Below, piece after piece: positions 1 to 8,212 of a DNA stretch of 64,000 nucleotides. The first letter of the stretch is position 1. Every line of letters begins with the position of its first letter. The notes below the pieces were generated by a model. That model searched no databases. It was not told the DNA's origin and saw only the letters and a program-made list of their open reading frames with translations. The position numbers were made by a program, and so were the translations under genes. The DNA is taken from contig JBBSHY010000001.1 in assembly GCA_038232415.1 (NCBI GenBank), forward strand, positions 1-64,000, given 5' to 3'. This DNA comes from JBBRXZ01 sp038232415 (lineage in GTDB: Bacteria > Patescibacteriota > Saccharimonadia > Saccharimonadales > UBA4665).

Positions 1-284
1 TATACATTGTGCGACATCACGTCTATAACGAAACATCTGTACTCTGCTGCACTTTTTCTCTAAATCTTTTTCTTGCCTGCTACGCTTGCCATGTTTAATT
101 AGTTACTTGCTTACCCTGTCGTTGGTGTTAGTTGCCGATTTAATGTTTATGCTATGCTGCATTGCCTAGATTAAGTATAGTAACTTAGTTCGTATTTTGT
201 ATATTTGATTATTGCTTTTTAGCGATTATAATACGGTGCTTTGTCCGGAGCGTTTTAAAGACAGGCTTTTTAGTTAATTCTTTA
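1..284. other. AT-rich intergenic stretch, no gene seen
   Basis: No open reading frame of useful length or RNA gene is recognisable on either strand. On the minus strand a TATAAT hexamer occurs near 226-231 and might drive a gene lying left of the window, but no good -35 box accompanies it. The region follows the 3' end of the sigma-region-4/HARE gene. Confidence 0.4.
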
Positions 285-1325
285 TTACTCGGCGAGAGCG
301 TAGGTGGCTTTGGCGACGCGCTTGAACTGCGGTTTGCCCTGGAGATTCAAAAGGATAGTGGTCTCTTTGACGAAACGGCTTTTAAGAACGCGCTCGACGA
401 TTTCATCCCGGTGTAGTGGTTTGTTGGCTTGTCTTAGAACTTCGCTGATGATGTCGGCTACAGTGCCTTTTTCGTAGCCCCATTCTTTGAGTGCATAAAT
501 ACCGCGGCCGATTAAGACAAAACGCTTATCTTTAATAAGTTCGTTGTGGATGGCTTGAGTGGTAACGTCTTTACGTTTAAAATCGCTATCTTTAATGGAC
601 GCCGCAATTTCATTAAAGTGCAGGTGCTTGCCGTTCTCTTTGAGGATGACGTAAATCTTGTCACGAATGTTCTTAGGATTAACCATAGGCCACTTAATAA
701 GTCCCCAGCGGTCATTAAGGGTGGCAAGCTGCTTTGAAGTGCTGGCCAGAGCAGCAGTTGTCTGCGCACTGCCTATGCCCGCAGCTTTAGCTATTTGGTC
801 TATGGCTTGCGGTTCACCGATTTGCTTAATTGTGTCAATCAATTTGCTAACGGATGCTTTAATGACACTCACATCGTGTGATGCTTTAACGCCAACACTG
901 TAGTAAAAGTTGTCATCTTCCAGAACGATAGATAATTCCGGGGAAAGTTGGCTTAAGAATGCCACACGAGCCTGCTCTTCACGATTTGGGGTGTCGCTAA
1001 GTTGGGTCGCTAAGACACTAACGCGAGCGACATCACCGGAAGCATGCAGTAATTCCAATACCTTGCTTTGGAAGTTAGCTATGTGTGGTAGCTCCCCCTG
1101 CTCTGCCGTACTGCGCAGTTTGGTAATAACTGACTTCTCTAGTTGTCTAACTCTTTCACGGGTGATACCTAGCATCTCGCCAATCTGCTCTAATGTTTCC
1201 TTGCGATCAAACAATCCAAAGCGGCGGCTAACTATTTCACGCTCACGTTCTCGCTCAATGGTGGCGAGTATATCAGAAACTAGTTTTTCAGTTGTTGGAT
1301 CTGTATCTGTTACGGTCTGAGTCAT
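285..1325 (-). CDS. Sigma-70 region 4-like HTH protein with HARE-HTH domain
   Basis: Residues about 15-75 form a helix-turn-helix like sigma-70 region 4 (motif ETLEQIGEMLGITRERVRQLE), the part of sigma that reads the -35 box. There is no region 2, so this cannot act as a complete sigma factor. The C-terminal half (about 220-346) carries winged-helix sequence like the HARE-HTH domain of the RNA polymerase delta subunit (KHLHFNEIAASI, PLHRDEIVERVL), apparently in two units. It probably tunes transcription by contacting polymerase or DNA; this is inferred from the domains. The start is an ATG with AAGGGAAG upstream, and a strong promoter lies 40-68 nt upstream. The gene is monocistronic. Confidence 0.75.
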   Translation of the reverse strand: MTQTVTDTDPTTEKLVSDILATIEREREREIVSRRFGLFDRKETLEQIGEMLGITRERVRQLEKSVITKLRSTAEQGELPHIANFQSKVLELLHASGDVARVSVLATQLSDTPNREEQARVAFLSQLSPELSIVLEDDNFYYSVGVKASHDVSVIKASVSKLIDTIKQIGEPQAIDQIAKAAGIGSAQTTAALASTSKQLATLNDRWGLIKWPMVNPKNIRDKIYVILKENGKHLHFNEIAASIKDSDFKRKDVTTQAIHNELIKDKRFVLIGRGIYALKEWGYEKGTVADIISEVLRQANKPLHRDEIVERVLKSRFVKETTILLNLQGKPQFKRVAKATYALAE

Positions 1326-1364
1326 ATTAGTACGCTTCCCTTGTTATAATAACAACTTGGTAGT

Positions 1365-1393
1365 ATTATAAAACTATAATTTTTAAAAGTCAA
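1365..1393 (-). promoter_or_regulatory. Sigma-70-type promoter of the sigma4/HARE gene
   Basis: On the minus strand a -35 TTGACT (1388-1393) and a perfect -10 TATAAT (1365-1370) are separated by exactly 17 nt. The predicted start is near 1358, giving a leader of about 33 nt that contains the ribosome binding site. Confidence 0.75.
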
Positions 1394-1508
1394 TACATTA
1401 CCTGTCTATAACTTATTGTAGCACAAAGCTGACAATATTACCCAGTGTATGTTGTAAAAATACTACTAAGCCACCTGCTTTACTGAGCGGCAAAAAAACA
1501 GTTATGGT

Positions 1509-3812
1509 TTAACGGCTTTTTAAGTTACGTTTATACCTGCGCGACTTACCCTGTTTTTTTGCTGGAGCTGCTGCCAGCATAGCTTTTGATTCATCTTCTG
1601 TTAGCTTCGCCGGATCTTGGTTCTTAGGAATACGGGCATTTTTTTTGCCGTCTGTTATATAAGGGCCATAAGGGCCATTTAGTATTTTGATGCCGGCCGC
1701 GAATTCTTTGATATTCTTAGCAGAATCTTTAACCAGTTTTGCTTCGTATAATTCAAGAGCTTCAGCTAATGTGACATTGCGGGGGTCAAGCGGTTTAATT
1801 GATACGAATGTCTTGTCAACTTGAATATAGGGCCCAAACCGGCCGATGTTGGCTTTTACCTCTTGGCCCTCCTTTGTTTTGCCGATTAGCCTAGGTAACT
1901 TAAACATTTCCAGAGCTTGCTCTAATGTAACGGTATCAATAGTACTGTCCGCCGGCATTGGCGCGAAGGCAGGTTTCTTGTCTTCTTCAGCGGTATCGCC
2001 CTTTTGTAGCATTGGGCCGTAGCGGCCAAAGCGGGCAAAGATCGGTTCCCCGCTTCCGGGATCAGTTCCAAGCTCTCTGGCTTGTGAAACTTCCTGACGT
2101 GAGATGTCAGCTGAATTCTCTATCAAAGGGTGGAAATCTTTATAGAAGTTGCCAATCATTTTTTTCCAGGCCTCTTTGCCATTGGCAATATTATCGAAGT
2201 TTGCCTCAACGCGAGCTGTAAAGTCATAGTCCACGATGGCTGGGAAATATTTAACGAGAAAATCGGTAACCACCTCGGCAATACCAGTAGGTACTAATTT
2301 TGCACGGTCTGCACCTGTAATAACTTTTGTTTTTTGACTATTAACTTTACCTTTCTTTAGTTTTAGCTCAGTTACTTCGCGCTCTTTACCTTCCAGATCG
2401 GTTTTTTCGACGTAGCCGCGAGTCTGAATGGTGGAGATAGTTGGAGCGTAGGTACTCGGCCGACCGATCCCCAGCTCTTCAAGCTTGCGCACTAAAGTGG
2501 CTTCAGAATAGCGGGCTGGTGAGCGGCTAAAGGTCTCGGTTGCCCCCATAGACTCCATATCAAGTGCCTGACCGGCTTTGACCGGCGGTAGGAGCGTGTC
2601 GTCTTTGGTGCCGCCATAGACTTTCATAAAACCGTCAAAACTTAGGATTTCACCTTTGGCCATAAATTTGTCGGGTTGGGTACTGATATCAATACTCACT
2701 TCTGTTCGCTCCAGCTTTGCCGCAGCCATTTGGCTAGCCAGGCCACGCTGCCAAATTAGCTGATAAAGCTTCTTTTGCTGTTCGTCATCACCTGCAATAG
2801 TTTTATTAAAGTCGGTAGGCCGGATGGCTTCGTGGGCTTCCTGGGCGCTGCGGTTCTTGGTCTTATATTGACGGACCTGGTGGTACTGCGCACCATAAAC
2901 CTGTTTGATGTACTTTTCGGCGGCACCGATTGCTTGGCCCGACAAGGTAGTGCTGTCGGTACGCATATAGGTTATGTGTCCGGATTCATAGAGCCGCTGG
3001 GCTAGTGTCATGGTTTGGCGCACGCTATAGCCCAGACGGCGGCTGGCTTCCTGCTGCAAGGTGCTGGTGATAAATGGTGCAGCGGGGCTGCGGCTGCCAG
3101 GCTTCTGGGTAACATCACCGACTGTGTATTCAGCACCAATAACTCTTTCCAACCACGCATTCGCGGATTTTTCATCGGGCAGTTTAGTTTGAAGTTCAGC
3201 CGGAATCTCCTGCCCTTTCGCCATGAAGACGGCAGTGATTTTGAAAGAACTATCAGCCGTAAAATCCCGTATTTCTCTTTCACGCTCGACTATGAGGCGG
3301 ACAGCGACGGATTGAACCCGTCCGGCGCTCAAGCCTGTTCGCACTTTCTTCCATAAGACCGGGGATAATTCGTAACCGACCAACCGGTCTAAAACCCGGC
3401 GGGCTTGCTGGGCATCAACAAGTTGGCGATTAACCGTACGTGGATTTTTAATGGCTGCATCAATAGCGGCCTTAGTGATTTCGTGGAACACAATACGCTT
3501 AGTTTTCTCCGGATCAAGCTTGAGGGCCTGCGTCAGATGCCAGGCTATAGCCTCTCCTTCGCGATCTTCGTCGCTGGCTAGCCAGACTTCGCTACCAGCC
3601 GCGTTTTTTTTAAGTTCTGCGACTATTTTCTTTTTATCGGCACTGATTTCATATGTTGGCTCGAAATCTTTTTCTAAGTTTATGTTCAGACCCTTTTTAG
3701 GTAAATCCCGGATATGACCAAAACTACTTTTTACCATGTAGTCTTTACCCAGAAATTTCTCGATAGTACGAGCTTTAGCCGGACTCTCTACTATAACTAA
3801 GTTTTTTGCCAT
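1509..3812 (-). CDS. topA: DNA topoisomerase I (type IA)
   Basis: Relaxes negatively supercoiled DNA by transient single-strand cleavage. The N-terminal TOPRIM domain shows Glu9 (VIVESPAKA) and the acidic pair in LASDEDREGEA (Asp81, Asp83). The catalytic tyrosine is Tyr282 in SGHITYMRTDS. At 767 aa it has the usual length. The C-terminus has no cysteine zinc fingers. Instead it has repeated FGRYGPMLQ / IGRFGPYIQ / LNGPYGPYI modules and ends in a lysine/arginine-rich tail. That is the zinc-free repeat type common in Actinobacteria and CPR. The start is ATG, 8 nt behind a TAATAT -10 box and an AGAGG motif. Confidence 0.97.
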   Translation of the reverse strand: MAKNLVIVESPAKARTIEKFLGKDYMVKSSFGHIRDLPKKGLNINLEKDFEPTYEISADKKKIVAELKKNAAGSEVWLASDEDREGEAIAWHLTQALKLDPEKTKRIVFHEITKAAIDAAIKNPRTVNRQLVDAQQARRVLDRLVGYELSPVLWKKVRTGLSAGRVQSVAVRLIVEREREIRDFTADSSFKITAVFMAKGQEIPAELQTKLPDEKSANAWLERVIGAEYTVGDVTQKPGSRSPAAPFITSTLQQEASRRLGYSVRQTMTLAQRLYESGHITYMRTDSTTLSGQAIGAAEKYIKQVYGAQYHQVRQYKTKNRSAQEAHEAIRPTDFNKTIAGDDEQQKKLYQLIWQRGLASQMAAAKLERTEVSIDISTQPDKFMAKGEILSFDGFMKVYGGTKDDTLLPPVKAGQALDMESMGATETFSRSPARYSEATLVRKLEELGIGRPSTYAPTISTIQTRGYVEKTDLEGKEREVTELKLKKGKVNSQKTKVITGADRAKLVPTGIAEVVTDFLVKYFPAIVDYDFTARVEANFDNIANGKEAWKKMIGNFYKDFHPLIENSADISRQEVSQARELGTDPGSGEPIFARFGRYGPMLQKGDTAEEDKKPAFAPMPADSTIDTVTLEQALEMFKLPRLIGKTKEGQEVKANIGRFGPYIQVDKTFVSIKPLDPRNVTLAEALELYEAKLVKDSAKNIKEFAAGIKILNGPYGPYITDGKKNARIPKNQDPAKLTEDESKAMLAAAPAKKQGKSRRYKRNLKSR

Positions 3813-3866
3813 AAGCCTCTATATTAAGCGCACTTACACTCAGAATGCAACCTATATATAAAAGAA

Positions 3867-4058
3867 TCAACCGAATAAGTTTTGGCCAGCCTTGTAGCCA
3901 GCCCACACACCCAGAAACGAGCCAACTGCGCTTAATAGAATGCTCCAAAGGCTTAGCCAGTTGCCATTAGCTAACGCAGCGCCTAACCAACCGCCTATAG
4001 TTCCGCCTATAGTTATACCTAGGAAAATCATAAGCTTCATGCTATTGCAGTTTAACAT
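3867..4058 (-). CDS. Small glycine-rich two-helix membrane protein
   Basis: 63 aa (or 57 aa from the internal ATG that begins MKLMIF). Two hydrophobic segments rich in glycine and alanine (IFLGITIGGTIGGWLGAALA and LSLWSILLSAVGSFLGVWAG) suggest a helical hairpin in the membrane. It lies 9 bp behind dprA on the same strand and may be co-transcribed with it. No family is recognised and the function is unknown. Glycine-zipper patterns of this kind occur in many unrelated small membrane proteins, so they do not identify it. Confidence 0.55.
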   Translation of the reverse strand: MLNCNSMKLMIFLGITIGGTIGGWLGAALANGNWLSLWSILLSAVGSFLGVWAGYKAGQNLFG

Positions 4059-4067
4059 GTTCCCTGG

Positions 4068-4931
4068 CTAGAAGAGAGCCCAGTGGTTGGCGCCAAGGGG
4101 TCGGATTTTGCCGCCTATTTCGAGCATGGTCAGGACCTGGTTAAACTCGCTGATAGATAGTTTACTAAGACTCAGTAGTTCATCGCCATCCGTGTTGCCC
4201 TGCAATAATAGATCAAGAACCGTTTGTTCGTGGGCATTGCGGCCTTTTACATTGCGCACTGTGGTTTGATGTTCACTAAAGCCCAGAGCATGCATAACAT
4301 CTAAGTACGATGTTACAGGAGTAGCGCCGGTCTTTATCAAATTGTTAGTGCCTACTGAGCCACTGCTGGTAATATTACCCGGCACTGTCAATACGTCTTT
4401 CCCCTGCTTAAGCGCGAAATTGGCAGTGTGCAAGCTACCGCTTTTTTCAGCAGCTTCGGTGATTAATACCAGGTCGGCCAAACCCGAAACTATCCTGTTA
4501 CGGGCAATGAAATACTGCTTTACTGGATGTATACCTGATTTATACTCACTTACTAAGGCGCCGCCCTTATCGATAATCTCTTGTCCTAACCGTTTATTAG
4601 CTGAGGGTGCAATGTCGTCCAGGGGGCTGGGCAATACGGCTATTGCCAAACCGCCGGCGTCCAGCGCTGCCCGGTGTGCTGTACAGTCTACTCCCAGCGC
4701 CAAACCGCTTATAATTACTACGCCCTGCTCGGCTAATTCCCGGGCCAGCGTAGTTGTAACCTGTTTGCCATAAGGCGAAATATTACGGCTGCCCACAATG
4801 GCTACACGCGGCCTTTTTAATAATTCTTTTAGGGGCGCGCCTGTATGATACAACTGCTGTGGCCTACTAGGGATATTGCGGAGTAGATCTGGAAAATTAT
4901 TTGAATTAAGCGTTAGCTTCTTGATAATCAT
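4068..4931 (-). CDS. dprA: DNA processing protein DprA
   Basis: DprA binds incoming single-stranded DNA during natural transformation and loads RecA. The Rossmann-like core is clear: RPRVAIVGSRNISPYG near residue 40, ISGLALGVDCTAHRAAL near 75, then NRIVSGLADLVLITEA and SGSLHTANFALKQGKDVLTVPG. The last 60 residues resemble a winged helix, as in many DprA proteins. At 287 aa it is slightly short and lacks the N-terminal SAM-like domain. CPR bacteria often keep competence genes, which fits DNA uptake from hosts or neighbours. A plus-strand RNA promoter lies 20 nt upstream, reading away from it. Confidence 0.93.
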   Translation of the reverse strand: MIIKKLTLNSNNFPDLLRNIPSRPQQLYHTGAPLKELLKRPRVAIVGSRNISPYGKQVTTTLARELAEQGVVIISGLALGVDCTAHRAALDAGGLAIAVLPSPLDDIAPSANKRLGQEIIDKGGALVSEYKSGIHPVKQYFIARNRIVSGLADLVLITEAAEKSGSLHTANFALKQGKDVLTVPGNITSSGSVGTNNLIKTGATPVTSYLDVMHALGFSEHQTTVRNVKGRNAHEQTVLDLLLQGNTDGDELLSLSKLSISEFNQVLTMLEIGGKIRPLGANHWALF

Positions 4932-4950
4932 AGTAAAATGTTCTAAAGTA

Positions 4951-4979
4951 TTGACATAAGGTCATAGATTTGTTAAAAT
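4951..4979 (+). promoter_or_regulatory. Strong promoter for the 5.0-5.4 kb RNA
   Basis: A perfect -35 TTGACA (4951-4956), a 17-nt spacer and a -10 TAAAAT (4974-4979) point rightward into a stretch with no open reading frame. The predicted start is near 4985-4987. It is one of the closest matches to the sigma-70 consensus in the window. Confidence 0.75.
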
Positions 4980-4985
4980 GGCAAG

Positions 4986-5414
4986 TTATGAGTTCTTATT
5001 AATAGGACTTCAAGCACCTTTTACCCCATTCTAACGCCTCCGGCCCTAAGATGTAATATGAGTTAATCATTTTTTAATCCCGGGGTTCGGAGCAAAACCG
5101 TTAGATTGTTTTAGAGCGCGCCATTAGAAAAAGTTGTTACCCTCCTCTTTTCTTGGCCTCGGCTGGTTTACCCAGAGCGCTCTAAGGCATACTAACCCCT
5201 TTAACCAGATTCCTTTGTTCAGCTTGCTGATCAGGGTCCCCTATTCAAAGCGAGCCTAAATGGTAGTCATCTTCTTCGAAGTTGCCTGACACGAGTCATT
5301 TGATTATAGGCATTGATGTTTCGCTGGGTTGGGTTGAAGGGACTGGCGAGAACTTTAGTTCTCGCCTTGAACAGGCCAACGAGCGGTGCCCACCCCCTCT
5401 CGTTGGTCTTTTTT
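4986..5414 (+). ncRNA. Unassigned structured non-coding RNA of about 425 nt
   Basis: The stretch between dprA and pth has no ORF but starts at a strong promoter and ends at an intrinsic terminator. It contains long-range complementarity: TCTAACG (5030-5036) with CGTTAGA (5099-5105), enclosing CTCCG (5038-5042) with CGGAG (5088-5092). TTAGAGCGC (5111-5119) pairs perfectly with GCGCTCTAA (5177-5185). A 9-bp hairpin GGCGAGAAC / GTTCTCGCC with a TTTA loop lies at 5345-5366. Size and structure suit a housekeeping RNA such as RNase P RNA or tmRNA. However, I could not find the conserved RNase P CR-I sequence, the tmRNA tRNA-like ends, or an SRP motif on either strand. The class is left open. Confidence 0.6.
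5376..5414 (+). terminator. Intrinsic terminator of the 5.0-5.4 kb RNA
   Basis: CCAACGAG (5376-5383) pairs with CTCGTTGG (5399-5406), with a small inner GGT/ACC helix, and is followed by TCTTTTTT (5407-5414). The T-run is on the plus side only, so it ends the rightward RNA. It overlaps the last codon of pth by two bases. Confidence 0.85.
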
Positions 5415-6057
5415 AGACTAAGAAATTGCGGGTATCGTGGGGGAGTTCAGTGCCATATAAATATTCGCTCAGGATGGAATTGACCTCCCTTTTTAGGTTC
5501 GGCAACTGAATTTGCTGTTCTGCCGAGAATTTTTGCAAGACGAAGTCCTCGCTTTTTATTTTCATTGGTTTTTTGGGCCCGATGCCTATCCTAATACGGC
5601 CATAATCCTCGTTCCCAAGGTGTTGAGAGATCGACTTAATACCATTGTGACCTGCTGATGAGCCACCGGCACGCAAGCGGATCTGGCCGAAGTCTATATC
5701 CAGTTCGTCATGTAAAACGGCTATAGACTCAGAGTTTATCTTATAAAAATTGGTAACGGCCTGCACTGCTTCACCGCTTAGGTTCATAAAAGTCGTTGGT
5801 TTGATGGCGATGACTCGCGTGTCACCAACACGCCCGGTGCTGACAAGACATTTCAGGGCTTTCTTATTGATCCAATCCTCCATCTCATCAGCCTTACTGA
5901 CAAATTCATCTACACACAAAAACCCAGCGTTATGCCGGGTCAAATCGTACTCTTTGCCCGGGTTCCCAAGCCCTACTAGCAAAGTTGTTTTATTCAGCCC
6001 TACGGTATAAAAATTCGTCGGGTCACTTACCTGAGGTCGTTGTTGAAGCCATGCCAT
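5413..6057 (-). CDS. pth: Peptidyl-tRNA hydrolase
   Basis: Recycles peptidyl-tRNA released by stalled ribosomes. Family residues are visible: GLGNPGKEYDLTRHNAGF (the Asn and the catalytic His), HDELDIDFGQIRLR and SSAGHNGIKSI. Homologues usually begin near the LLVGLGNPG strand, so about 25 residues at the N-terminus are extra. The start chosen lies one base after the stop of der (TAG-G-ATG), which suggests coupling. An internal start nearer the glycine motif is possible. The C-terminus meets the terminator of the plus-strand RNA. Confidence 0.95.
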   Translation of the reverse strand: MAWLQQRPQVSDPTNFYTVGLNKTTLLVGLGNPGKEYDLTRHNAGFLCVDEFVSKADEMEDWINKKALKCLVSTGRVGDTRVIAIKPTTFMNLSGEAVQAVTNFYKINSESIAVLHDELDIDFGQIRLRAGGSSAGHNGIKSISQHLGNEDYGRIRIGIGPKKPMKIKSEDFVLQKFSAEQQIQLPNLKREVNSILSEYLYGTELPHDTRNFLV

Positions 6058-6058
6058 C

Positions 6059-7417
6059 CTAGATTTTATCCTTTGTGGGGCTTAAACCATGCTTATGAGC
6101 TTTGTGTTTTTCGATGAACCAGAGTTGAATAGGGGTGCCTTCGTAGCCGTAGGTTTTGCGAAGGCGGGTTTCCAGATATCGGCGGTAGCTCCAGTGGACA
6201 TAACGGCTGGAACTCCCGAATACCTTAAAAGCTGGAATTGGGTTGTCATGTTCCTGGACTATGTAGTTGAGCTTGGGCGTGCGTCCTTTCAAGCCGGCCG
6301 GCGGATGAGCGTCGACTGCCTGGCGTAGCCACTTGTTGAGCTCGGGGGTAGCGATTCGTTTGTCGCGCTGGGTATCAATATCGAGCGCTAAATCAAACAG
6401 CTTTGTAACGTTTTGGCCGGTAACCGCACTCGTAAAGATCAGGGGGGCCCATGGTACAAAGTCAAAGGTCCGGGCGATCTGGGGCGCAATGGTGTCGCGG
6501 GTGTAGGCGTCTTTATCTTCGGCTACATCCCACTTGCTGACTACCAGGATCAGGCCTTTGCCGGCGTCTTTGATCAGGCCGGCAATTTTCTGGTCTAATT
6601 GTACATTGAGCTCAGTGGACTCCATGAGTAGTAAGGCGACGTCGGCCTGTTCAATGGCGGCCAGGGCCCTAATGACGCTGAAGCGTTCAATACCGACCTC
6701 AATCTTGCCAGAGCGGCGGATACCGGCGGTATCCAGGAACTCCACTTCCCGTCCCTTATATTTGATTACCGTATGGTTCACATCACGAGTAGTACCGGCG
6801 CGGTCGGCCACAATGGCCTGCTGTTTTTTAGCGAGGGTGTTAAATAATTGCGACTTGCCCACATTCGGCCGTCCGACAATGGCGATCTTCAGCCGGTTAT
6901 CGTCTTCCTCCTCGGTGGCCTTAGGTATTATCTCTTTCAATGTATTGAGAAGCTGCTCAATCCCGCGGGTCTGGGTGGTGCTAGTGCGTAGAATTGGTTT
7001 GATGCCTAAGCGGTCGAAGCCACTCAGGTCAAGCCCTTTGGCTTTATCGAACTTATTGATGATTAAAAAAACCGGTTTTTTGGAACGCAGAGCCATCTTG
7101 GCTACGCGGCGGTCCTCCTCGGTAATAGGCACGTTGGCCTCTACTACTACCCAGATGACGTCAGCGCTGTTAGCGGCTTGGGTTATCTGCTCCTGAATGG
7201 TAAATTCAAACTCATCTTCGGCATCTTTAATACCGGCTGTATCGACCAGCCAGAAATGCTGGCCGTCAAATTCTGCCTTGGCGGCGATGCTATCACGTGT
7301 GGTACCGGCCTCGCGCGCCACAATTGTCTCGCGCCGGTCCAGAATTGTATTAAATAAACTCGACTTGCCCACGTTGGCCCGGCCCACGATGGCCACAATC
7401 GGTAACTTCTTTCCCAT
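6059..7417 (-). CDS. der: Ribosome-assembly GTPase Der (EngA)
   Basis: A tandem GTPase for maturation of the 50S subunit. The first G domain has GRANVGKS (12-19), DTAG and NKFD. The second has GRPNVGKS (182-189), DTAGIRR and SKWD. A C-terminal KH-like domain completes the 452 residues. The start is ATG 8 nt behind a TAAAAT box preceded by TGT, i.e. an extended -10, so the message is probably leaderless. pth follows after one base. Confidence 0.97.
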   Translation of the reverse strand: MGKKLPIVAIVGRANVGKSSLFNTILDRRETIVAREAGTTRDSIAAKAEFDGQHFWLVDTAGIKDAEDEFEFTIQEQITQAANSADVIWVVVEANVPITEEDRRVAKMALRSKKPVFLIINKFDKAKGLDLSGFDRLGIKPILRTSTTQTRGIEQLLNTLKEIIPKATEEEDDNRLKIAIVGRPNVGKSQLFNTLAKKQQAIVADRAGTTRDVNHTVIKYKGREVEFLDTAGIRRSGKIEVGIERFSVIRALAAIEQADVALLLMESTELNVQLDQKIAGLIKDAGKGLILVVSKWDVAEDKDAYTRDTIAPQIARTFDFVPWAPLIFTSAVTGQNVTKLFDLALDIDTQRDKRIATPELNKWLRQAVDAHPPAGLKGRTPKLNYIVQEHDNPIPAFKVFGSSSRYVHWSYRRYLETRLRKTYGYEGTPIQLWFIEKHKAHKHGLSPTKDKI

Positions 7418-7472
7418 TTAAATACATTTTAACAGTTTAAGCTGACTATTGGTTATAATTCCTCAACCGTGG

Positions 7473-8132
7473 TTATTGCTTTATGTAATGTCCTAGGGGC
7501 AAATCGTTGAGTTTATAACTGCCGAACTGGATACGGTGCAAACGCTTTACAGTATAGCCCAGGGCCAGGAAGGTGCGGCGGATCTGGCGGTTGCGGCCTT
7601 CGTGCATAGTAACCTGCCAATCCTTACCTGCTTCGCCACGTTTCGTAATTGAGAACTTGCTGAGACCATCGTCTAGCTGGAGTCCCTGGTTTGCGACTTG
7701 TTTGTAGTGAATTCGTTCCAGAGGTTTGTTGAGACTGACTTCATAGACTTTGGTTTTAGTATAGCGGGGATGAGTTAGCTGGTTAGCCAGATCACCATCA
7801 CTAGTCAGCAGGAGTAAGCCTGAGGAGTCTTTATCCAGGCGGCCGACGGGTTTTAGAGCTTGATAATCGGCAGGCAGCAGATCGTAGATAGTTTTACTGC
7901 CTTGCCCCTGCCTGGAGCAGACATAGCCCCTAGGCTTGTTGAGCATAACTGTCAAAGTCTTGACAAGATGTGTAATACGCTGCTTGTCAAGAGTTATGAT
8001 ATCCTCTTCGCCTACAATATCGCCCAAATGAGCACCACGTTGATTGAACTCTACCCGACCATCCTGGATTGCTCGGTCTGCAGCGCGGCGGCTGAGACCG
8101 GTCGCCTGGGCTACGAATTTGTTTATACGCAT
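7473..8132 (-). CDS. Pseudouridine synthase, RsuA/RluB family
   Basis: Converts a uridine of rRNA to pseudouridine. An N-terminal S4 RNA-binding domain (MRINKFVAQATGLSRRAADRAI) is followed by the catalytic core with the RsuA-family signature GRLDKDSSGLLLLTSDG, which holds the catalytic Asp. The late motif GRNRQIRR is also present. The 219 aa are about the minimal length for the family. Sequence alone does not tell RsuA, RluB, RluE and RluF activities apart. Confidence 0.93.
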   Translation of the reverse strand: MRINKFVAQATGLSRRAADRAIQDGRVEFNQRGAHLGDIVGEEDIITLDKQRITHLVKTLTVMLNKPRGYVCSRQGQGSKTIYDLLPADYQALKPVGRLDKDSSGLLLLTSDGDLANQLTHPRYTKTKVYEVSLNKPLERIHYKQVANQGLQLDDGLSKFSITKRGEAGKDWQVTMHEGRNRQIRRTFLALGYTVKRLHRIQFGSYKLNDLPLGHYIKQ

Positions 8133-8212
8133 AATATAAAGTCTAATTCCAATTTAACCTGATATTTACTATGCGCCACCCACGCGGGAACAGTAATTTA
8201 TTATAAAGGAAT

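Noticed and set aside
4986..5412. RNase P RNA or tmRNA on either strand
   Set aside because: The GAGGAAAGTCC-type and CR-V motifs of RNase P, and the tRNA-like ends and tag frame of tmRNA, are not found. A faint similarity of the minus strand to an RNase P joining region conflicts with the promoter and terminator direction.
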